Of a DNA stretch of 64,000 nucleotides, positions 25,824-35,563 are shown in pieces; within the stretch, counting starts at the first letter, position 1, and each line of letters begins with the position of its first letter. The stretch comes from Streptomyces sp. H27-H1. Its GTDB lineage: Bacteria; Actinomycetota; Actinomycetes; Streptomycetales; Streptomycetaceae. The notes below the pieces were generated by a model, which saw only the letters and a program-made list of their open reading frames with translations, was not told the DNA's origin and made no database searches. The stretch is taken from assembly GCF_026627445.1 (NCBI RefSeq), contig NZ_JAPNLJ010000005.1, positions 186,001 through 250,000 on the forward strand, written 5' to 3'. The position numbers and the translations under genes are program-made.

Positions 25824-26837
25824 TCAGTGCTTCGCGGGGAGGAAACCGAGGTGGTCGTACGCCTGTGCCAGGGTCTCGGCGGCGACCGCCCTGGCCTTCT
25901 CCGCGCCCTTGGCCAGCAAGGAATCCAGGGTCTCCGGGTCGTCCAGGTACTCCTGGGTGCGCTGCTTGAAGGGTGTGACGAAATCGACCATCACGCCGGC
26001 CAGATCGGTCTTGAGCGCGCCGTAGCCCTTGCCCTCGTACGCGGCCTCCAGCGCGGGGATGGACTCGCCCGTAAGAGTGGAGTAGATCGTGAGCAGATTG
26101 CTGACGCCGGGCTTTTCCTTGGCGTCGAAACGGACCACGGCCTCGGTGTCGGTGACCGCGCTCTTGATCTTCTTCTCGGTGGCCTTGGGCTCGTCGAGGA
26201 GGTTGATCAGGCCCTTGGGGGAAGACGCCGACTTCGACATCTTGATCGCCGGGTCCTGGAGGTCGTAGATCTTCGCGACCTCCTTGACGATGTGCGCCGC
26301 GGGGAGGGTGAAGGTCTGGCCGAAGCGCTGGTTGAAGCGCTCGGCCAGGTCGCGGGTCAGCTCGATGTGCTGACGCTGGTCCTCGCCGACGGGGACGGCG
26401 TTCGCCTGGTAGAGCAGGATGTCGGCGACCTGGAGGATCGGGTACGTGAACAGGCCGACGGTGGCGTTGTTGGCGCCGGACTTGGCGGACTTGTCCTTGA
26501 ACTGGGTCATCCGGCTGGCCTCGCCGAAACCGGTGATGCAGTTCATGACCCAGCCGAGCTGCGCGTGCTCGGGCACGTGGCTCTGGATGAAGAGGGTGCA
26601 GCGCTCGGGGTCGAGACCGGCGGCGAGAAGCTGTGCGGCGGAGAGCCGGGTGTTCGCGCGGAGATCCTTCGGATCCTGCGGCATGGTGATCGCGTGCAGG
26701 TCGACGACCATGTAGAAGGCGTCGTGCGTCTCCTGCAGGGCGACGTACTGGCGGATGGCTCCGAGGTAGTTCCCGAGGTGGAACGAACCGGAGGTGGGCT
26801 GGATGCCGGAGAGCGCGCGAGGACGATCGAAAGCCAT
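25824..26837 (-). CDS. trpS: Tryptophanyl-tRNA synthetase
   Basis: A 337-residue class Ic aminoacyl-tRNA synthetase that charges tRNA-Trp. The ATP-binding HIGH-type motif reads [11 protein letters not shown] (about residues 16-26), the KMSKS loop is intact ([12 protein letters not shown]), and the Trp pocket sequences QADILLYQ-type and [18 protein letters not shown] are present. The length matches bacterial TrpRS. The ATG at 26837 gives [16 protein letters not shown], a normal N-terminus. The gene is monocistronic; a hairpin terminator lies about 40 bp beyond the stop. Some Streptomyces carry a second, indolmycin-resistant TrpRS elsewhere; this one looks like the housekeeping form. Confidence 0.97.
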   Translation of the reverse strand: MAFDRPRALSGIQPTSGSFHLGNYLGAIRQYVALQETHDAFYMVVDLHAITMPQDPKDLRANTRLSAAQLLAAGLDPERCTLFIQSHVPEHAQLGWVMNCITGFGEASRMTQFKDKSAKSGANNATVGLFTYPILQVADILLYQANAVPVGEDQRQHIELTRDLAERFNQRFGQTFTLPAAHIVKEVAKIYDLQDPAIKMSKSASSPKGLINLLDEPKATEKKIKSAVTDTEAVVRFDAKEKPGVSNLLTIYSTLTGESIPALEAAYEGKGYGALKTDLAGVMVDFVTPFKQRTQEYLDDPETLDSLLAKGAEKARAVAAETLAQAYDHLGFLPAKH

Positions 26838-26998
26838 GGCTCCATTCTCTCAGGTGCGGTGGCGGGCTCGGGCCCGCCGCTGGCCTGAACCGGACGGGTC
26901 GCTCCGCGGGTTGCCGCCGCCCGTACGGGTACCGGACGGTAGCGACCCGTCCGGATCCTGCCTCGGCCGAGCGACCGCTTTCCCCCGCTCCCGCCGGA

Positions 26999-27044
26999 GC
27001 CCGCCGCCCTGGGGCTCCGTGGGCGGAGCCCCAGGGCGGCGGGC
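26999..27044 (-). terminator. glyA terminator hairpin
   Basis: A perfect 21-bp stem (26999-27019 with 27024-27044) around a TGGG loop, ending 6 bp after the glyA stop on the minus strand. Confidence 0.85.
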
Positions 27045-27050
27045 CGCGGG

Positions 27051-28322
<1,272 letters not shown>

Positions 28323-28359
28323 GGCGGCTCCTCCGGGGTCGATGTCAGATCTCGTCCCC

Positions 28360-28446
28360 GCGAGGCCCAGGCGAGCGGCCCTGTATGCGGTCGTGCGCGC
28401 ACGACTCCCCCGGAGTCCGTTCTCCGTGCGCCAGTCGCCGTGCGTA
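28360..28446 (-). promoter_or_regulatory. ZTP (pfl) riboswitch in glyA leader
   Basis: On the minus strand the leader contains the three conserved blocks of the pfl RNA in order. GACTGGCG (28436-28429) comes first, then GGGGGA (28411-28406) next to a GGAG/CTCC hairpin, and finally CCGCTCGCCTGGGC (28378-28365). GCACGGC (28443-28437) pairs with GTCGTGC (28405-28399) to form P1 exactly where the consensus has it. The glyA SD (GGAGGAG) lies just downstream, so control may act on translation. ZTP riboswitches are known upstream of glyA, folD and purH in actinobacteria. Confidence 0.9.
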
Positions 28447-28557
28447 CCCGACACCTTAGCGGGCACGCCGCGAGAAAGGTTTCTCCGTCCGCGCTACGAG
28501 CGAGGATGGAGGGTGACGCCACCCTCGTCACCGGCCTGACGGACGATCGGAGACCCC

Positions 28558-29763
28558 GTGTCGACAACTGCAGATGCCATCCGCTCCGCCGACGCGCACA
28601 GCGCGCACAACTACCACCCCCTGCCCATCGTCGTGGCCACGGCAGAAGGCGCGTGGATGACCGACGTGGAGGGCCGCCGCTACCTCGACATGCTCGCGGG
28701 CTACTCCGCCCTGAACTTCGGCCACGGCAACCGACGTCTCCTCGACGCCGCCCGCGCCCAGTTGGAGCGGGTCACCCTGACCTCCCGCGCCTTCCACCAC
28801 GACCGTTTCGCCGACTTCTGTACCGAGCTCGCGGCGCTGTGCGGCAAGGAGGCGGTGCTTCCCATGAACACCGGCGCGGAGGCCGTGGAGACGGCGGTGA
28901 AGACCGCGCGCAAGTGGGGTTACGAGGTCAAGGGCGTACCGGACGGCCACGCCAAGATCGTGGTGGCGGCCGACAACTTCCACGGCCGGACGACGACCAT
29001 CGTGTCCTTCTCCACCGACCACGAGGCCCGCGACCACTTCGGCCCGTACACCCCCGGGTTCGAGATCGTCCCGTACGGGGACCTCACCGCGCTCGCCGCC
29101 GCCGTCACCTCCAACACCGTCGCCGTGCTCCTGGAGCCCATCCAGGGCGAGGCGGGCGTGCTCGTACCGCCCGCCGGATACCTGCGGGGCGTACGGGAAC
29201 TGACGCGCGAGCGGAACGTCCTGTTCATGGCGGACGAGATCCAGTCGGGCCTGGGCCGCACCGGCAAGACCTTCGCGTGCGAGCACGAGGACGTCGTCCC
29301 CGACGTGTACATCCTCGGCAAGGCGCTGGGCGGCGGGGTCGTGCCCGTGTCGGCGGTGGTGGCCGACATGGACGTGCTCGGCGTGTTCAAGCCGGGCGAG
29401 CACGGCTCCACCTTCGGCGGCAATCCGCTGGCCTGCGCGGTCGCCCTGGAGGTCATCGCGATGCTCCGCACCGGCGAGCACCAGCAGCGCGCCACCGAGC
29501 TCGGCGACCACCTGCACCGGGAGCTGAACCTGCTGGTGGGCGGCGGCGCGGTGAAGGCCGTACGGGGCCGCGGGCTGTGGGCGGGCGTCGACATCGACCC
29601 GTCGCGCGGCACCGGCCGGGAGATCTCCGAGAAGCTGATGGGGCTCGGGGTGCTGGTGAAGGACACCCACGGGTCGACGATCCGGATCGCTCCGCCGCTG
29701 GTGATCTCCAAGGAGGACCTGGACTGGGGGCTGGACCAGCTCAGGTCGGTCCTCGGCGCCTGA
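28558..29763 (+). CDS. rocD: Ornithine--oxo-acid aminotransferase
   Basis: A 401-residue class III PLP-dependent aminotransferase that converts ornithine plus 2-oxoglutarate to glutamate semialdehyde plus glutamate. The fold blocks are AHNYHPLPIVVATAEGAWM, GYSALNFGHGN, MNTGAEAVETAVKTARKWGY, NFHGRTTTIVSFS, ADEIQSGLGRTGK (PLP Asp) and LGKALGGGVVPVSAVVA with the Schiff-base Lys. The N-terminal YHPLP segment is typical of ornithine aminotransferase rather than acetylornithine aminotransferase. The GTG at 28558 was chosen because the conserved N-terminus begins about 15 codons later. It is monocistronic and divergent from the glyA leader; no arginase gene is next to it. Confidence 0.93.
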   Translation: MSTTADAIRSADAHSAHNYHPLPIVVATAEGAWMTDVEGRRYLDMLAGYSALNFGHGNRRLLDAARAQLERVTLTSRAFHHDRFADFCTELAALCGKEAVLPMNTGAEAVETAVKTARKWGYEVKGVPDGHAKIVVAADNFHGRTTTIVSFSTDHEARDHFGPYTPGFEIVPYGDLTALAAAVTSNTVAVLLEPIQGEAGVLVPPAGYLRGVRELTRERNVLFMADEIQSGLGRTGKTFACEHEDVVPDVYILGKALGGGVVPVSAVVADMDVLGVFKPGEHGSTFGGNPLACAVALEVIAMLRTGEHQQRATELGDHLHRELNLLVGGGAVKAVRGRGLWAGVDIDPSRGTGREISEKLMGLGVLVKDTHGSTIRIAPPLVISKEDLDWGLDQLRSVLGA

Positions 29764-29817
29764 CCCGCCGACGGGTCTCCCGGCCGCGGCACCAGGCGGC
29801 CGGGAAGGCCGCCGGGA

Positions 29818-31008
29818 CTAGAGGATCACGTGGGGCAGAAAGCGGGCGTACTCGTCCGTGACCGGCCCCGCCGATTCGCGGATGCCGAGTCCCGCCGCCT
29901 CGTCCTCGACGACCCACGCGCCGAGCACCACCCGGTTGCCGTCGAAGTCGGGCAGCGGGGCGAGGCCCTGGAAGACGTAGGTCTCGTCCTCCTCCGGTAC
30001 GAACGGCTCGCCGCCGACCGGGTGCAGGGTGACGCCCGCGCCCTCGCGCCCCAGCAGCGGCTTCGCGGCGTAGCCGGTCGTTCCGGCGAGCTCGCGCGGG
30101 CCGTCCAGGTAGGCGGGCAGCAGGTTCGGGTGCTCCGGGAAGAGCTCCCACAGGACCGCCAGCAGCGCCTTGTTGGAGAGCAGCATCTTCCACAGCGGCT
30201 CGATCCAGGCGGTGGTGCCGGAGCCGCCGCCGTGGTCGTACGTGCCGAGGACCTGCGGGGCGAACTCGTCCGTGGCCAGCCATTCCCACGGGTAGAGCTT
30301 GAAGATCGCGCGGATGAAGCCGAGCTTCTCGTCGACGAACCGGCCGGACAGGCCGTCCCAGCCGATCCGCTCCACCGACAGCTCCCGCGTCTCGATGCCG
30401 GCCTGCTCCGCGGTCTCCTGGAGGTAGGCGACCGTCATCAGGTCCTCGCCGAGCTCGTCGGTCTCGGAGTGCGCGAAGTGCACCGGTCCGGGCGGCAGCA
30501 GCTCCGCCTGGCGGCGCCAGGCCTCGACGAGCCGCTCGTGGAGGGAGTTCCACTGGTCGGCGCCGGGGAAGCGCTCCTCCATCCAGAACCACTGCGGACT
30601 GGCCGCCTCCACGAGGGAGGTGGGGGTGTCGGCGTTGTACTCCAGCATCTTGGCGGGGCTGCCGGTGCCTTCGTAGCGCAGGTCGAAGCGCCCGTAGAGC
30701 GAGGGCTGTTCGGCGCGGCGCCGCCAGGACTCGGCGATGAGCGCGGCGAGCTTCGGATCGGTGATGCCGAGGTCGGCGAAGCGGTCGTGCTCGACGATGT
30801 GCGCGGCCGCGGCCAGGCACATGGCGTGCAGTTCCTCGACGACGTTCTCCAGCGCCTCGACCTCGGGGAGGGTGAAGGAGTAGTACGCGCTCTCGTCCCA
30901 GTAGGGGCGCAGGGAGTCGTCGGGGTAGCGGGTCAGGGGGTAGATCAGCCCCTGCTCCTCGACGGTCTTCTGCCAGTCGGGGCGGGGCTCGATGGTGTGG
31001 CGTCGCAC
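29818..31008 (-). CDS. YgiC-like ATP-grasp amide ligase (glutathionylspermidine synthase family)
   Basis: A 396-residue protein with the C-terminal ATP-grasp domain of glutathionylspermidine synthetase, as in E. coli YgiC and YjfC. The N-terminal segment RPDWQKTVEEQGLIYP with YWDESAYYSFTLPEVEALE is close to YgiC. Substrate- and nucleotide-site segments include DLRYEGTGSPAKMLEYNADTP, KPLLGREGAGVTLHP and DETYVFQGLAPLPDFDG. These enzymes form an amide bond using ATP; YgiC-type members lack the amidase half and their substrates are unknown. The GTG at 31008 lies 6 bp after the stop of a small lipoprotein gene, the same pairing as ygiB-ygiC. That lipoprotein may be its target (inference). Confidence 0.9.
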   Translation of the reverse strand: MRRHTIEPRPDWQKTVEEQGLIYPLTRYPDDSLRPYWDESAYYSFTLPEVEALENVVEELHAMCLAAAAHIVEHDRFADLGITDPKLAALIAESWRRRAEQPSLYGRFDLRYEGTGSPAKMLEYNADTPTSLVEAASPQWFWMEERFPGADQWNSLHERLVEAWRRQAELLPPGPVHFAHSETDELGEDLMTVAYLQETAEQAGIETRELSVERIGWDGLSGRFVDEKLGFIRAIFKLYPWEWLATDEFAPQVLGTYDHGGGSGTTAWIEPLWKMLLSNKALLAVLWELFPEHPNLLPAYLDGPRELAGTTGYAAKPLLGREGAGVTLHPVGGEPFVPEEDETYVFQGLAPLPDFDGNRVVLGAWVVEDEAAGLGIRESAGPVTDEYARFLPHVIL

Positions 31009-31014
31009 GCGGGA

Positions 31015-31326
31015 TCAGCCGCCCGAGGAGCTTTTGTGGCTGCCGCCGATGCCGCCGCGGGTGACGGCCGACTTCTCGAAGCTGCCGCCGCTGACCTTGT
31101 TCCGCGCGACGGAGCCGCCGTAGTAGTAGGCCCCGCGGCCGCCGCTCTTGCACTCCTTGGTGTTCAGCTTCTCCAAGGTGGCGCGGTCCGCGCAGCGCTT
31201 GTCGGGCTCGTTGCTGCTGCCGCAGGCGACCAGGGCCGCGGCGAGCAGGCCCATACCGCCGAGCGCGACGGTGCCGGAGCGCATGCGGCGCTTGGTGCGC
31301 GTGGTGTCGGTGCTGCTGCTGTCCAT
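31015..31326 (-). CDS. Small lipoprotein, YgiB/DUF1190-like
   Basis: A 103-residue lipoprotein. The signal peptide RSGTVALGGMGLLAAALVAC ends in a good lipobox (LVAC). The mature part has two further cysteines (KRCADRATLEKLNTKEC), an Arg-Gly-Tyr patch (GRGAYYYGGSVARNK) and a Gly/Ser/Lys tail (GGIGGSHKSSSGG). The layout of a Cys-containing head and a Gly-Ser tail resembles E. coli YgiB (DUF1190), whose gene also sits next to an ATP-grasp ligase. The ATG at 31326 has GGGGGAG 9 nt upstream. It is co-transcribed with the YgiC-like gene. The similarity is judged by eye and layout, so family membership is probable, not proven. Confidence 0.85.
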   Translation of the reverse strand: MDSSSTDTTRTKRRMRSGTVALGGMGLLAAALVACGSSNEPDKRCADRATLEKLNTKECKSGGRGAYYYGGSVARNKVSGGSFEKSAVTRGGIGGSHKSSSGG

Positions 31327-31429
31327 GGACTGTTCGCTCCCCCTGGGTGGCCGGCTCCGGACAGACTAGAACGGCCGCCCGGGCCGACGGAATCCGGCCG
31401 ACGCGGGATCCGTGACCTAGAGTCGGTTC

Positions 31430-32305
31430 GTGCTCATTGGGATGATTTGCGCGCTCGGTGCGGCGGTCTGCTTCGGCACGGCGTCGGTCCTGCAAGCGGT
31501 GGCGGCGCGGGCGGCGGAGCCGGGAACGGGCTCCGGGGTCGACACCGCCCTCCTCCTGCGGGCACTGCGCCAGTGGCGCTATCTCGCCGGCCTCGGGCTG
31601 GACGGGGTCGGCTTCGTCCTCCAGATCATCGCCCTGCGGCACATCCCGATCTACGCGGTGGGCGCGGCGCTCGCGGCCAGCCTCGCGGTGACCGCCGTGG
31701 TCGCGGCGCGGCTGCTGCGGGTGCGGCTGAGCCGGACGGAGTGGGGCGCGGTCGCGGTGGTGTGCGTGGGGCTGGTGATGCTGGGGCTGGCCTCCGGGGA
31801 GGAGGGCACCCTGGAGGGCACGCTCGCGCTGAAACTGGGACTGCTGGCGGTGGCGGGGCTGGTGCTGGTCGTCGGGGCCGTGGCGGGCGGGCTGCCGGAC
31901 CGCAGCCGGGCACTGACCCTGGGCCTGGCCGCCGGGACGGGCTTCGGGGTGGTGGAGGTCGCGGTCCGGCTCATCGACGACATCTCGCTCTCCACACTGG
32001 CGAACCCGGCGCTGTACGCGCTGCTGCTCGGCGGCGGCTCCGCGTTCCTGCTCCTCACCTCGGCGCTCCAGCGGGGCTCGGTGACGGCGGCGACCGCCGG
32101 GATGGTGCTGGGCGAGACGATCGGGCCTGCGGTGGCGGGCGTGGCCTGGCTGGGCGACCGCACCCGCGACGGCCTGACCTGGCTGGCGGTCGCGGGCTTC
32201 GCGGTGGCCGTGGCCGGAGCCCTGGCCCTGGCCCGCTTCGGCGAGCCCCCTGCGGACGCCGGGGCCCCGACCGGGCCGTCGCCCGGGTCCCTGACCGGGC
32301 CCTGA
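31430..32305 (+). CDS. DMT/EamA-type integral membrane transporter
   Basis: A 291-residue protein with nine or ten transmembrane helices, arranged as two related halves, like the drug/metabolite transporter superfamily. The first helix LIGMICALGAAVCFGTASVLQAVAA has the small-residue pattern of EamA domains; IIALRHIPIYAVGAALAASLAVTAVVAARLL and GSVTAATAGMVLGETIGPAVAGVAWLGD are the repeat ends. The GTG at 31430 is the most upstream start before helix 1; an ATG at 31442 is nearly equivalent. The C-terminus is Pro/Gly-rich because it is encoded in an 11/22-bp minisatellite that runs past the stop codon. The substrate is unknown. It is divergent from the YgiB/YgiC-like pair. Confidence 0.88.
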   Translation: MLIGMICALGAAVCFGTASVLQAVAARAAEPGTGSGVDTALLLRALRQWRYLAGLGLDGVGFVLQIIALRHIPIYAVGAALAASLAVTAVVAARLLRVRLSRTEWGAVAVVCVGLVMLGLASGEEGTLEGTLALKLGLLAVAGLVLVVGAVAGGLPDRSRALTLGLAAGTGFGVVEVAVRLIDDISLSTLANPALYALLLGGGSAFLLLTSALQRGSVTAATAGMVLGETIGPAVAGVAWLGDRTRDGLTWLAVAGFAVAVAGALALARFGEPPADAGAPTGPSPGSLTGP

Positions 32306-32353
32306 CCGGGGTCCGGCCTGCCCCTGACCGGGGTCCAGGCTGTCCCTGACCGG
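32289..32353. repeat. CCCTGACCGGG minisatellite
   Basis: Copies of CCCTGACCGG(G) at 32289, 32300, 32322 and 32344 are spaced 11, 22 and 22 bp. The array covers the stop codon of the transporter gene (32303-32305) and runs into the intergenic region. Confidence 0.75.
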
Positions 32354-32411
32354 CCCTGGCCGGAGCCCGGCCGAGCCTGGCCCGGTCCTGCGGCCCCGGG
32401 CGGTCCGGTCG

Positions 32412-33806
32412 CTACGGGAGGGACGCCACCAGGGCCGCCAAGGTGGGGGTCCAGGCGCTCTGCGACGGGGTGCCGAAACCGACGACCAGGGCCTCGCGCG
32501 GGGGCATGGCCGCTTGCGGGTGGCGGAAGAACGAGAGCGGTGGCAGGCCCAGGTCCTGCCAGGCGGCCGACCGCAGGGCCGCCCGTTCGCCGCCCGGCGG
32601 GAGGTCCAGTACCGCGTGCAGGCCCGCGGCGATGCCGGAGACCACCGCACGGTCCCCGACGGCCGCCACCAGCTCGTCGCGCCGCCGCCGGTAGCGCAGC
32701 CGCATCTCCCGCACGTGCCGGTCGTACGCCCCCGACCGGATGAACTCCGCGAGCGTCAGCTGGTCCAGCGCACTGGAGCTCCAGTCGGTCCGGCCCTTCG
32801 CGGCGAGCACCTCGTCCATCAACGGCCGGGGCAGCGCCATCCAGCCCATGCGCAGCCCCGGCGCCAGGGACTTGCTCGCGGTGCCCAGGTACACCACCCG
32901 GTCCGGGTCCAGCCCCTGGAGCGCGCCGACCGGCTGGCGGTCGTAGCGGAACTCCCCGTCGTAGTCGTCCTCCAGGATCAGCCCGCCCGTGGACCGGGCC
33001 CAGTCCACCGCCGCCGCCCGCCGACGGGGCGTCAGCGCGGCCCCCGTCGGGAACTGGTGCGCCGGCGTCAGCAGGACGGCCCCCGCTCCCGAACCGGCCA
33101 GCTCGGTGGTGCGGGCCCCCTCCGCGTCCACCGCCAGCGGCCGCGTCCGCAGGCCGGCGCCGGTCAGCAGGTCCCGGTGGAAGTCCAGCCCGTACCCCTC
33201 CACGGCCACCTCCCGGACCCGCCGCGCCCGCAGCATCCTCGCCAGCAGCAGCAGGGCCTGGCCGAACCCGGCGCACAGCACGATGTGCGCCGGGTCCGCG
33301 TACACCCCGCGGGCCCGCGCCAGGTACCCGGCGAGGGCCTCCCGCAGCTCCACCCGGCCGCGCGGGTCCGCGTACCCGAAGGCCTCGTTCGGGGCCTCGG
33401 TCAGCGCCCGCCGGGCCGCCGCCAGCCAGGCGGCGCGCGGGAAGCCGCCCAGGTCCGGGGAACCGGGCTTCAGGCTGTACGAGGTCTGCGCGCGCACGGG
33501 GCGCCGTACGGGAACGGCCACCGCGGGATGCCGTACCCGGGCCCGCTCCGCGACCCGGGTCCCGGAGCCCCGGCGGGCCGTCAGCCAGCCCTCGGCGACG
33601 AGTTCGGCATAGGCCTCGGCGACGGTGTTGCGGGCGATCCCGAGGTCCACGGCGAGCGACCGCGAGGAGGGCAGCCGGGCCCCCGGGGCGAGTCGGCCGC
33701 TGCGCGCGGCCTCGCGCAGCGCCTCGCTGAGCCCGGCCCGGACACCGCGCCCGGGAGCGGGTTCCAGATGCAGGTCAGCGCTGAAAGTGGCCCTTGATTC
33801 CGTCAT
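32412..33806 (-). CDS. MocR-family regulator: GntR HTH fused to class I aminotransferase domain
   Basis: A 464-residue PdxR/MocR-type regulator. Residues about 15-80 are a GntR winged helix (GLSEALREAARSGRLAPGARLPSSRSLAVDLGIARNTVAEAYAELVAEGWL). Residues 110-464 are an aminotransferase-I fold with EDDYDGEFRYDRQP and the PLP lysine in TASKSLAPGLRMGW. Such proteins sense PLP or an amino-acid adduct. The ATG at 33806 is preferred; an extended frame from 33929 would overlap the divergent AhpD-like gene. The 46-bp space to that gene contains the palindrome ATATGGACCATAT, probably its operator. It may control vitamin B6 genes or only the divergent gene. Confidence 0.94.
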   Translation of the reverse strand: MTESRATFSADLHLEPAPGRGVRAGLSEALREAARSGRLAPGARLPSSRSLAVDLGIARNTVAEAYAELVAEGWLTARRGSGTRVAERARVRHPAVAVPVRRPVRAQTSYSLKPGSPDLGGFPRAAWLAAARRALTEAPNEAFGYADPRGRVELREALAGYLARARGVYADPAHIVLCAGFGQALLLLARMLRARRVREVAVEGYGLDFHRDLLTGAGLRTRPLAVDAEGARTTELAGSGAGAVLLTPAHQFPTGAALTPRRRAAAVDWARSTGGLILEDDYDGEFRYDRQPVGALQGLDPDRVVYLGTASKSLAPGLRMGWMALPRPLMDEVLAAKGRTDWSSSALDQLTLAEFIRSGAYDRHVREMRLRYRRRRDELVAAVGDRAVVSGIAAGLHAVLDLPPGGERAALRSAAWQDLGLPPLSFFRHPQAAMPPREALVVGFGTPSQSAWTPTLAALVASLP

Positions 33807-33808
33807 GG

Positions 33809-33821
33809 ATATGGACCATAT
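33809..33821. promoter_or_regulatory. Palindromic operator ATATGGACCATAT
   Basis: Perfect 6-bp arms (ATATGG/CCATAT) around a single A in the 46-bp divergent region, three bases from the MocR ATG. TAGGCT at 33841-33846, 6 nt before the ATG at 33853, could be the -10 of a leaderless transcript of the divergent gene. Confidence 0.6.
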
Positions 33822-33852
33822 AGGCGGGCCGCCTGCCTCATAGGCTGGTTCC

Positions 33853-34377
33853 ATGACCCACACGAACGGCATGGACAACACCGACAACACGGACGCCTCG
33901 AAGAAGGCGGCCGAGCGCACCCCCCGCATGCAGCTGGCGAAGCTCGCCCCGGAGTTCTACAAGGCCGCCGTGGCCCTGGACGCGGCTGCCGTCAAGGGGC
34001 TGGACCCGGCCCTGGTGGAGCTCGTCAAACTGCGCGCCTCGCAGATCAACCACTGCGCCTTCTGCATCGACATGCACTCCAAGGACGCTCTCGCTGCGGG
34101 CGAGGACGTGGAGCGGCTGCTGCTCCTGGCCGCCTGGGACGAGTCGCGGCACTTCTACACGGAGAAGGAGCTCGCGGCGATCGAGCTGACGGAGGCCGTG
34201 ACCGTTCTGACCGACGGTTTCGTTCCCGACGAGGTCTACGAGCGGGCCTCGCGTCACTTCGAGGACGAGGAGCTGGCCCAGGTGATCGCCCTGATCGCGG
34301 TGATCAACGTGTGGAACCGCATCGGTGTCACCACGCGCCTGTCCCCGGGGCACTACACCGCGGGGATGTACAAGTAG
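33853..34377 (+). CDS. Carboxymuconolactone decarboxylase-family (AhpD-like) protein
   Basis: A 174-residue AhpD-like alpha-helical protein. The redox motif is intact: NHCAFCIDMHSKDA, with CxxC followed by His (about residues 67-74). The preceding ALVELVKLRASQIN helix and the following AWDESRHFYTEKELAAIELTEAVT are typical of the family. Members with CxxC-x3-H act as peroxidase or thiol reductants rather than true decarboxylases. The first 25 residues are polar and disordered. The ATG at 33853 appears leaderless, with a -10-like TAGGCT just upstream. It is divergent from a MocR regulator across a 46-bp gap with a palindrome, so it is the likely regulatory target. Confidence 0.92.
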   Translation: MTHTNGMDNTDNTDASKKAAERTPRMQLAKLAPEFYKAAVALDAAAVKGLDPALVELVKLRASQINHCAFCIDMHSKDALAAGEDVERLLLLAAWDESRHFYTEKELAAIELTEAVTVLTDGFVPDEVYERASRHFEDEELAQVIALIAVINVWNRIGVTTRLSPGHYTAGMYK

Positions 34378-34396
34378 CAGCCGGTCCTTTCCCGCG

Positions 34397-35560
34397 TCAG
34401 CCGCCCGTGGGGCGGAAGGCGTCCAGCGCGGCCCTGTGGTGCGCTTGGGTGAGCGTCCACCCGGCGGCCGGACCGGCCGTCAGGACGGCCCACTTCTTGC
34501 CGTCCTCCGCGACGAAGACCCGTTCCACGCTGCGGCGCCGGCCGTGTGATTCCGCGCTGTCGTACTCGTAGACGAGCTCCCCGCCCTCCGGGGCGTCCGG
34601 GGCCGGGCCGACACCGATCTCCTGGTAGCCGGTGGTCTGGGCGCGGAGGTAGGAGGAGGCGCCCTGGACGGCCGCGAGCGGGGTCAGTTCGGGCTCGCTC
34701 ACCTGGAAGATCTGGATCAGGGCGGTGCGGTCGGGAGAGCGGTAGAAGACTCCCGCGGGACCGTCCTCCCGGACCCACCCGGCGGGAACGGCGACGGTGA
34801 ACCCCTTCGCGTCGCGCACGGTCTCGCGTGCGGGGTCGCTGCCGCTCGGGCTGGGGGTGGGGGATGCGGTGCCGGCGCCGGTCTGCGACTGGGAGGGGGT
34901 CCCGGTGGCCGAAGGAGCCGGTGTGCCCGGCCCGTCGCCGCTCGGCGGAGCGCTCGAAGCCGTCGGCCCCGCGTGCGCGGGCTCGCCCGAGTCCCGCTGC
35001 ACGAACCACACGGCGGCCGCGCCGATCGCGAGCGCGGCCACCGCTACGGCCGCCGTGGCCGGCGTCAGCCACCGCCCCCGGGGCCGCTCGGGCCGGGGCG
35101 GATCGGGGTACGCGGGCAGTACGGGCTGCGGATACGGACGGGGCTGCGGTGCGTACGGGTCCTGCGGCGACACCGCAGGGCCGTACCCACCCGGCCCGGA
35201 CTGCGGCCCGGACTGCGGAGCCGGCCCCGGGTCGTAACCGGGGGCCGGAGCGGGGCCGACAGCCGGGTCGTAGGCCGGAGCGGGCCGGGGACCGGACGCC
35301 GGAGCCGGGCCCGGGATCGGGTCGTAGCCCGGGGCCGGGCCGTAGCCCGGGGCGGGTGCGGGGTCCGGGCCGGGAGCGGGTGCCGCAGCCGGGCCGGGCA
35401 CCGGGTCGTGGCCCGGAGCCGGACCGGGAGCCTGATCCGGATCGTGGCCCGGAGCCGGAGCCGGGGCCTCCCCCGGGTCGTGCCCCGGGGCCGGGGGCTC
35501 GGTGACCCAGCGTTGGGCGGCGGGGTCCCAGCGGGGGGTGTTCTGGGGGTGCGGGGGCAC
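34397..35560 (-). CDS. Membrane protein with Pro-rich N-terminus and extracytoplasmic domain
   Basis: A 387-residue protein of unknown function. Residues 1-165 are a Pro/Ala/Gly-Asp-Tyr low-complexity region (PGHDPG, PAPGYDP units); an early WDPAAQRWV motif is common at the start of actinobacterial cytosolic tails. One transmembrane helix follows (ATAAVAVAALAIGAAAVWFV), then a Ser/Thr/Pro spacer, and from about residue 255 a folded domain (GFTVAVPAGWVREDGPAGVFYRSPDRTALIQIFQVSE) outside the cell that resembles serine/threonine-kinase-associated and DUF-type sensor domains. The GTG at 35560 lies 3 bp after the preceding stop, making it the third gene of an operon with two proteins sharing a Gly/Asn motif. 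Confidence 0.86.
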   Translation of the reverse strand: MPPHPQNTPRWDPAAQRWVTEPPAPGHDPGEAPAPAPGHDPDQAPGPAPGHDPVPGPAAAPAPGPDPAPAPGYGPAPGYDPIPGPAPASGPRPAPAYDPAVGPAPAPGYDPGPAPQSGPQSGPGGYGPAVSPQDPYAPQPRPYPQPVLPAYPDPPRPERPRGRWLTPATAAVAVAALAIGAAAVWFVQRDSGEPAHAGPTASSAPPSGDGPGTPAPSATGTPSQSQTGAGTASPTPSPSGSDPARETVRDAKGFTVAVPAGWVREDGPAGVFYRSPDRTALIQIFQVSEPELTPLAAVQGASSYLRAQTTGYQEIGVGPAPDAPEGGELVYEYDSAESHGRRRSVERVFVAEDGKKWAVLTAGPAAGWTLTQAHHRAALDAFRPTGG

Positions 35561-35563
35561 GGG

